Source: Suillus spraguei (taxonomy: Eukaryota > Basidiomycota > Agaricomycetes > Boletales > Suillaceae). From it: a stretch of DNA of 35,552 bases. The stretch spans positions 1 to 35,552 of the forward strand of contig JABCPU010000605.1 in NCBI GenBank assembly GCA_016800925.1, written 5' to 3'. Positions within the stretch are counted from its first letter, which is position 1, and each line of letters begins with the position of its first letter. This document shows, in pieces, positions 19,876 to 26,530 of the stretch. The translations under genes and the position numbers were made by a program. The notes under the pieces were generated by a model. That model worked only from the letters and a program-made list of their open reading frames with translations, searched no databases and had not been told where the DNA came from.

Positions 19876-21152
19876 TCACTTTGCCTTACCGGTGGTACAA
19901 CCACAGGAGACAGACTCATATGCACGTGCTACAGTATACAAGTATATGGTACGAAGGAAGAGACACGCTAAGTACTCAATCACCGGCACCTTCTTGATGT
20001 GGTCCAGATAGCCATGAAGATACTTCATGCTCGCAGCCATCTCTTTCATCAGGCCTTGCATCTGCACGTACCGCGCATCCAGCTTCCGCATCTCAGTGTC
20101 AGCCAAGAAGAACAGATCTGGAAGGCGCGCAGCTCATCCAGCTGCCGCTGGAATTCCACTTCATCCTCCATGTCAGAGTCCTCAGCGACTTGCCTAGTGA
20201 CTTCTCCCATATCCATCTCCTCCCCTTCTGTCAGCTCTATTGCCGCTTCAGGCGGACCACCAGTGGTAACTTCACTACCAGCCTTACCACTACCACTATC
20301 ACCAGCGGTAGGCAGCATCTTTGCCGCAGTCTTGGCCTTACACTCTATGAACAAGTTAACAAGGTTAGAAGTGTGACCTGTACAGAACTTACTACTGAAG
20401 TATCTGGATTGGAGCAGCCAGTCTTTAGCTTGCGGCATGGCCAACAGCTATACCCACGCTCGCTGGAGCAGAGTAGTTTCAGATGAGTGCAGCGCTCACA
20501 CGGCTTTGAGTACACAATGTCACCAGCTCTCCTACCAATCCTGGGGCATGGCTTTGGACGCTAGACATAGCGCATAAGTAAAGGCAAGCGAAAGAGAGAT
20601 AGCAAGAACTTACCAAAGTACCCTCAGTTGATGCTAATGGCGCCACTGTACCCTCCGCATCACCACCGGTAACCTCCTTCATTGGCACATCTACCACAGC
20701 GACTTCCTTCTCCTTGCCCTTCTCGTCAGCAGCGGTGGCTAACTTCTCTTGCTCACACTTAATCTTCATGGCAATAAAGCTGTGCGAACTTGCTCGGTCC
20801 AGCAATCGTACATCTTACTCGCTTCCAGTCCCGCAGCGTTCTCTGCTGGCGGCAAGACCAATGCTAGGCTATATGTCTTCCCATCCAAACGACACTTCGC
20901 CATCGCGCCCTATACTGTAGAAATGAGCAAACACGCAGAACACCGCCAACAGTTGCTTACCATAGCAAGAGTCCACTCGTTCATCCACTGCTTCTTCTCA
21001 GCGGCTAAGTCCTCACGGTCCTCAGGAACGCATTTGGTCAGCGCCTTCGACCTTAGCATGGATTGTGGCAAACTTCTCAACCAAGGCAACAGCCTCAGGG
21101 CAAAGGTCGGAACCAAGGTCGAAGAGAGACATGCTGTAGCGAAGACAAGCAA
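19876..21152 (-). pseudogene. Antisense accessory gene of gypsy family 2 with Cys-rich zinc-cluster-like motif
   Basis: On the strand opposite pol, between integrase and the 3' LTR, exon-like blocks follow in order: MSLFDLGSDLCPEA with an acidic/Lys helix (21152-20970), CRLDGKTYSLALVLPPAE (about 20900-20830), a Lys/Glu-rich helix with KIKCEQEKLATAADEKGKEK (20805-20610), a Cys-rich block (about 20505-20400) reading CERCTHLKLLC then CWPCRKLKTGC (C-x2-C-x6-C twice), an acidic segment ending FQRQLDELRA, and a coiled coil MRKLDARYVQMQGLMKEMAA (20106-19990). Introns with GT..AG fall at about 20965-20920, 20610-20548 and 20395-20350. At least three frame slips mark it as decayed. The Cys pattern suggests zinc or nucleic-acid binding; the function is unknown. 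Confidence 0.6.
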
Positions 21153-21385
21153 GTCATCACGGGTACGCCAGTCATTTATAGCAGCTCCTCACTCGTAACT
21201 GCCACATAACACACCTCATGTTCATCATTACCTCCTTCCCATGATACCACGAGTTCACCGCCAATCACGCTTCATACACTCTGCATACCACGCATCACGC
21301 CACGGGCTTGCAAGTTGCAGGAACGCTAAGTCTTACATATGGTACATTTGACTGGGGACGGTCAATATTCAAAGTGCCCAGTGGA

Positions 21386-22343
21386 TGTAGCAAGAAAAGT
21401 CACGCTGACCGTCAAAACCCCATTTTTGACAAGTGTCTCATTAACATCTGCAGCGGCAACTGAAGGATTTCCTTATAGCGATGAAATAGCCTTTTCGCTC
21501 CGCTAACGCTGAACCGTTCTTCTTCCACAAACCCTTACCGGATCCTCACACCGATGCCCTCATGTCCCGTCCTATTCCATCTAGAATCCATTGGTGCGTA
21601 TTACCTCGCTTCTGCCATTACTAAACCTACGGCAGGATTTACCTTATATCTCAAGGGGCCGCTGCACGCTGTGTGCCTCATAATTAAGTACCCCGTTTAT
21701 TTTCTTTCTCGCTACCGGACTCGCATAGTTATCTCGTACGCGCTCGCATATGTTAAAAAGGACTGAACATACATACCGTCACTTACTTCCTGTTACATCC
21801 CTTCACTAGGACTTAGTATCAGAAACGCTCGCTAGTCACAATCTATTTGCATTTGAACTCTTCTCCGTTCAAACCACGCTCATTGATTTAACCACCGGTA
21901 ACTTTACCGCTCGAAGTACTGTGCGACTTTCGACTTCGCTACTCGTAACCAGACCACGGCCAGTGATCTCGCTGGGTTGCTTTCTCTCTCATCTGCATTC
22001 CGCTCGTACAGAAGTTGCCGCTACCGCTACCACACTGCCGGTAGTTATAACATTTTCGTCTCACCCAAGTAACTTTGTTCCTGCCCTCGCTAGCTAACCA
22101 TTGCAGCTATCATTACTGTGCATGTACCGCTGACACCACGCTAGTACTGCTGACATACCGCTACGCCGTTAACCTCGGAAATCAGAATCCTCATTGCCAT
22201 TTTAGTACTTCATTGTTTCCTTCACACTAACTTAGAAGGAATTGCTTCTATCTGCAGTCCTCTTGGGTCGAACATCTCACTTGCGCCTTTAGTAGGATTA
22301 ACGCTGCGCTTATACTTAGGCCAGCACTAGTTTCTTCGTTTCA
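21386..22343 (+). repeat. Gypsy family 2 3' LTR
   Basis: 958 bp, uninterrupted, matching the 5' LTR and the solo copy. A short purine-rich gactggggacgg lies about 25 bp upstream (21349-21361), a weak candidate for the polypurine tract. Confidence 0.93.
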
Positions 22344-22347
22344 CTGA

Positions 22348-22633
22348 GCGAGTGCACATGTTGAAGCGCAGGGTAATGCGACGAGTGCAGAGGAGGCACT
22401 TGAAGCACGTGAAGCGAGAGAGGCGTGTATAGGCGCAAAGGAGGTAGAAGGCGCGTGAAGAGGGCATGTTCAACAACGATGGAAGAGACGAGCGTAGACA
22501 AGGTAGGGAGTGACGATGGCAAGCCAGACGAGGTATTGGAGGATGAGGATGGAGGCCTCGTTGGGATGAGAGTAGATGGCGATGCATAGGAGGAAAAATG
22601 ATAGTAGGGGCACAAGAAGGTGTTCTTGTAACA
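22348..22633 (+). repeat. ~885-bp solo LTR, right part
   Basis: The sequence continues from 11150 after removal of the family 2 element and ends GTAACA at 22633, directly before the duplicated ccaac. It is G/A-rich; the small ORFs on the minus strand are not convincing. Confidence 0.7.
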
Positions 22634-23286
22634 CCAACTGGTTTTTTGCTTCCTCAGCAACATGCACTCATCCATTATTCATGCCTCATCCAGGAGTTTG
22701 GAGCACTGAATGGCCTTTGTTCATCCATCACCAAATCACGGCACATCACCATTGTCAAGCAGCCATGGAGATGTTCAAACCGCTTCAATGCCCTGGGGCA
22801 AATGCTCCTTACTAACCAATGTCTCGATAAATTGGGTTTGGCCCAAGTAGACTTTGTAGCTCGAGGCATGTTGCCGACAACTGTTTCGATTCTGGCTCAT
22901 GGTCACAACACCATTGATGAAGAAGCCATTGATGAGGACATTCTAACTGAAGCGAGAGTAGAGATGGCACGATGGCAACATAAGTGACGATATTGTGATC
23001 CACGGACCAATGCTGATGCTTGATGCAGAACAGGGTTATCCTCAGGTGCTTCAGGACCTGGCAGCATACATTTCTGAGCCATCACTGCCAGCTCTGACAA
23101 GGCAATTCCTCCATGACCAACTCAGCAATGAAGATGGCTCAGTTGGGATGGCCCTCAACAACAGTATACCCCTCCCCAAAATCATTTCACCCATCTCAGT
23201 ATTCCATTCTGCCTCCGCTACATTCTACGCACTGAGTGATCTCTCAGGAACCAACAGTATCCATCGTGAGATCATCAGGTTGACTC
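22634..23286 (+). pseudogene. Plavaka-type transposase, C-terminal part (3'-truncated)
   Basis: Coding resumes immediately at the duplicated ccaac with TGFLLPQQHALIHYSCLIQE, SITKSRHITIVKQPWRCSNR, ALGQMLLTNQCLDKLGLAQV and DFVARGML, all strong family landmarks. After a frame shift near 22985 it continues with QDLAAYISEPSLPALTRQFL and ISVFHSASATFYALSDLSG. Homology stops around 23286 (HREIIR), short of the C-terminus I would expect for the family, where a minus-strand copia gag begins. No terminal inverted repeat is visible here, so this end was lost in a rearrangement or deletion. Confidence 0.8.
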
Positions 23287-23489
23287 CTTATGCGACTAAT
23301 CCAAGCAGACATAGCCTCTGCTGTACCTTTTGTCACTGTCAATAACCTTAGTTGCAATGCCATTCTGGTACCTAGGCCATGTGCACGATGGACTAGGGCA
23401 AGCGTCTCCCAGATGACCTTGGGATCACGATCACGCATATGGGCGAGCTGATCATGCTCGACACAAAGGATGATTTCAGCTTTTGCCTC
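23283..23489 (-). pseudogene. Copia-type Gag fragment, C-terminal side
   Basis: The minus strand reads HDQLAHMRDRDPKVIWETLA, RMALQLRLLTVTKG and MSAWISRIR, the helical region typical of Ty1/copia Gag (UBN2/DUF4219-type). The frame continues directly from the fragment at 25759-26003 when the hAT-like element and one 8-bp duplication are ignored. Beyond about 23283 the sequence becomes Plavaka in the opposite orientation. No zinc knuckle or pol remains. Confidence 0.8.
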
Positions 23490-23562
23490 TAGTGATGTGC
23501 ACAGCCCGGCTTCAGGCCGTGGGCTGGCCCAAGCTGAGCCTGATCAGGCCGAGCCAAGCCAG

Positions 23563-24491
23563 TGTAGTGAGAAAAGTCATGCTGACCGTCAAAACCCTGT
23601 TTTCGACAAGCGTCTCATTAAGGTCTGCAGTGGCAACCAAAGAATTTCCTTATAGTGACGAAATAGCCTTTTCGCTCCGCTAAGGCGGAACTGTTCTTCT
23701 CCCGTGAACCCTTACTGGATCCTCGCGCTGATGCCCTCATGTCCCATCCTATTCTGTCTAGAATCCATTGGTGCGTAGTTACCTCACTTCTGCTGTTACT
23801 AAACCTACGGCAGGATTTACCTTACATCTCAAGGGGCCGCTGCATGCTGTGTGCCTCTTTATTAAGTACCCTGTTTATTTTCCTTCTCGCCTACCAGACT
23901 TGCATAATCATCTCGTACGCGCTCGCCTATGTTAAAAAGGACTCAACATACATACCGTCACTTACTTCCCATTACATCCCTTCACTAGGACTTAGTATCT
24001 GAAACGCTCGCAGGTCGCAATCTATTTGCCTTTGAACTTTTCTCCATTCAAACTTTGCTCATTGATTTAACCACTGGTGACTTTACCACTCGAAGTACCA
24101 CACGACTTTCAACTTCACTACTCGTAACCAGACCATGGCCAGTGATCTCACTGGGTCATTTTCTCTCTCATCTGCGTTCCCGCTCATACGGAAGTTGCCG
24201 CTACCACTACTGCACCGCCGGTAGTAATAACATTTTTGTCTCACCCAAGTAACTTTGTTCTTGCTCTCGCTAGCTAACTGTTGCCACTATCCTTACCACG
24301 CATGTACTGCTGACACCGAGCTAGTACCGCCGCTAACCTCGAAAGTCGAAATTCTTGTTGCCATATTAGTACTTCGTTGTTTCCTTCACACTAACTTAGA
24401 AGGAATTGCTTCTATTTGCAGTCCTCTTGGGTCGAACATCTCACTCACGCCTTCAGTAAGATTAACACTGTGCTTATACTTAGGCCAGCGC
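23563..24491 (+). mobile_element. Gypsy family 2 solo LTR inside hAT-like copy 2
   Basis: 929 bp starting TGTAGTGAGAAAAG and matching the family-2 LTRs through gccagcgc. The terminal ~17 bp (ending TTTCA) are missing, so the 3' end is slightly truncated, and I do not see a convincing duplication. Confidence 0.88.
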
Positions 24492-24744
24492 ATGGCCCAG
24501 GGCCTGGCTTGACATGTTGAAAAGCTTGAGCTGGTGGCTCAGGCCACAGCTTTATGTCCCTCATCAATGTCGATTTTACAGACTTCCATGGACTCATCTG
24601 CACATCAGGTATGAGTCTGTCTAACTTTTTCTGACTATTGCCAAATGTGCTTACAAATATTTGGGGCAACATGCGCCACTGCTGTGGCTTCCAAACAGTA
24701 AGTGCGCATCAAAATACACTTACTGTGCTCTACTTCCAAGGCTT

Positions 24745-25260
24745 CCACTTGTCTGAACCTTCCTGCACTCTTTTGGACTTGTCTGAACCCACCTGCATTC
24801 ATTTATGCTTCCTTGTGCTTGTTTGGATCTGCCTGGATTTGTCTGCGCTTGCCTGCACTTGTTTGGACTTGCCTGGACTTGCCTGCATTTATCTGTGCTT
24901 GCCTGCACTCTTTTGCACTTGCCTGCACTCATTTGGACTTGCCTGGACTTGCTTTCATTCGTCTGCACTTGCCTGCACTCTTTTGCACTTGCCTGCACTC
25001 GTTTGGACTTGCCTGCATTTGTTTGTACTTGCCTGCACTCGTTTGGACCTGCCTGGACTTGCATGCATTTGTCTGTGCTTGCCTATGCTCATTTTGACTC
25101 ACATAGACTTGTCTGTATTCGTCTGAACTCGTCTGGATTCATCTGGACTCATCTGTATTTGTCTGGACTTGTCTGTGCTTGCCTACGCTCATTTGAATTC
25201 ACATGGACTCGTCTGTATTCGTCTGCTTGCCTGCACTCATTTGAAGTTGTCTGGGCCCAC
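24745..25260 (+). repeat. Tandem array of ~20-bp units in hAT-like copy 2
   Basis: Variants of cttgcctgcactcgtttgga recur more than twenty times with 10-bp sub-periodicity. The long ORFs on both strands (for example 24638-25126 plus, 24720-25064 minus) are Cys/Leu/Thr or Gln/Lys repeat artefacts. Confidence 0.9.
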
Positions 25261-25758
25261 CTGCACTCGTTTTCACTTGCCTGTGCTTATATGCTTGTGT
25301 CTGCTCTCACCTGTACCTTCACTCCTCTCATTCTGGCGCCTTCACATGTCGTTCACATATGTTTGAGCCATGTTGGGCTTCGCTGGCAAGGGACTATTAC
25401 TATTTATCTATTATGGCAGCATCCATCTCGAGCAAGCAAGCTTTCTCGCAAGGAGGCATCACAATTAGCAAGTGGCGCAATCGGCTGAAAGTGGGACATA
25501 CTGATTTTGGATGAGGAGGATGACATATCAGAGTCTGATGTTGGTTCAGCAGATAGTCACTAAGTACTGTAAGTCTGTATAGTTACAAATATGCTTATAT
25601 TACATTTTACATTTGAAAGCCATCGTTGAGCCAAAGCCAAGCCACGGCTTTGGCCTGGCTTGGGCTCACAGCTTGGCCTGAGGTTTTGCAAAGCCCAAGC
25701 CCCTTAAAGCCAAGCCTAAGCTGGGGCTTTCAGGCCAAGCTGGGCCCGCACATCACTA

Positions 25759-26003
25759 CTTGCCTCTGCCATTTTCTTCACTGACCTCTTAACCAGCAAC
25801 TTCTGCAACTCTATCTTCACATCATCATCCGTCTTTCCATCCACATCCACCTCGGCAAACACCATATCCCATAGACCCTTCCGGATTAGCTCTGCCTCCA
25901 TTCGGATAGACCACTCGCCATAATTAGCGCTGCCGAGCAGTGGGAAGCGAGAGATGCGATCCGATTCGTCGCTCATAGTGGGAAGGTGAGGTAATAGAAG
26001 CAA
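25759..26003 (-). pseudogene. Copia-type Gag fragment, N-terminus
   Basis: The minus-strand ORF from 26003 (or Met at 25974) reads SDESDRISRFPLLGSANYGE then WSIRMEAELIRKGLWDMVF, the characteristic N-terminal block of Ty1/copia Gag proteins (DUF4219-like), and ends KKMAEA at the hAT-like insertion. It represents the 5' end of a copia element oriented leftward. Its 5' LTR was not recognised in the 26004-26460 sequence. Confidence 0.8.
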
Positions 26004-26460
26004 AAGAAGTGTGTGATGCGAGAATTAAGTCCAGATCTGTCGAGCCTGAGACTTCTGCCTTCTGCCAGTGATATTTATCACTAATAGCCCCTAGATATGA
26101 CCACAGGGAGCTCTGCCGGGTTGTGAGACGCGTTTGTATTGAGTTATCCGCAAGTCTCAGACACGTCGTCGAAGTACGATCTAACTCAATTATTGTACTG
26201 GGAACCCGCTAACAAACGCGTAGCGTACACAAAAACTAGCTACTGTATTTATCCACCGACGATTTAAGGTTTAAGCCACCGTTTCGGCTCCGAGTCGAGC
26301 TCGTCACTAAATATTCCAACAGTATACCTTCGCATACCCTCCAGCAACTACAGGGAAACAAAACTACGATGACCGGTGCATTGCAGGGAAGGTCATTGCA
26401 AGCATTCAAATTTGTGCTGCAAAGGATTTAATTTCACATCAGTTTTTATTTCGCACAGAC
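26004..26460. other. Region between copia gag and GH18 gene
   Basis: No ORF. It probably holds the copia leader or LTR remnant plus the GH18 promoter. It contains a palindrome agtgata-tt-tatcact (26067-26082) and a 10-bp inverted repeat acgcgtttgt/acaaacgcgt (26128-26137 and 26212-26221). Confidence 0.5.
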
Positions 26461-26474
26461 CAGCACCAGGGGGC

Positions 26475-26480
26475 TATAAG
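26475..26480 (+). promoter_or_regulatory. TATA-like element upstream of GH18 gene
   Basis: TATAAG sits 51 bp before the ATG, a plausible core promoter position for a fungal gene with a short 5' leader. Confidence 0.45.
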
Positions 26481-26530
26481 AAGTCGTCGCTACAACCGCA
26501 ATATCTATTAGCCTCTCGAGTTCGCTAGCC

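Larger units (their letters stand above)
11151..22343 (+). mobile_element. Ty3/gypsy retrotransposon, family 2, full length
   Basis: Two LTRs of about 955 bp (11151-12584, containing a nested solo LTR, and 21386-22343) bound gag, protease, RT, RNase H, integrase and an antisense accessory gene. Both LTRs start TGTAG and end TTTCA. The flanks accga (11146-11150) and actga (22343-22347) match at 4 of 5 bases, so the duplication is imperfect or the end is off by one base. Without the two nested 479-bp insertions (LTR plus duplication) the element would be about 10.2 kb. Frameshifts in gag, pol and the antisense gene show it is inactive. Confidence 0.9.
23490..25758. mobile_element. hAT-like non-autonomous DNA transposon, copy 2 (with nested LTR)
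   Basis: It has perfect 11-bp terminal inverted repeats TAGTGATGTGC (23490-23500 and 25748-25758), flanked by 8-bp repeats tttgcctc (23482-23489) and cttgcctc (25759-25766), 7 of 8 identical. GGCTTGGCC-like blocks lie next to both ends, as in copy 1. Without the family-2 solo LTR it is about 1.33 kb. The interior shares a segment with copy 1 (tacttccaaggctt near 9628 and 24730) and includes a long tandem repeat array. It has no transposase. Confidence 0.88.

Noticed and set aside
20749..21198. Plus-strand 149-residue ORF downstream of pol
   Set aside because: It is antisense to the better supported Cys-rich gene with splice sites and has no recognisable domain.
11146..22347. Perfect 5-bp target duplication for gypsy family 2
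   Set aside because: accga and actga differ at one base and the exact LTR end is ambiguous by one base, so it is reported only as imperfect.
24638..25488. Long Cys/Leu-rich ORFs on plus and Gln/Lys-rich ORF on minus
   Set aside because: All follow a 10/20-bp tandem array inside a hAT-like element; several frames are open at once.
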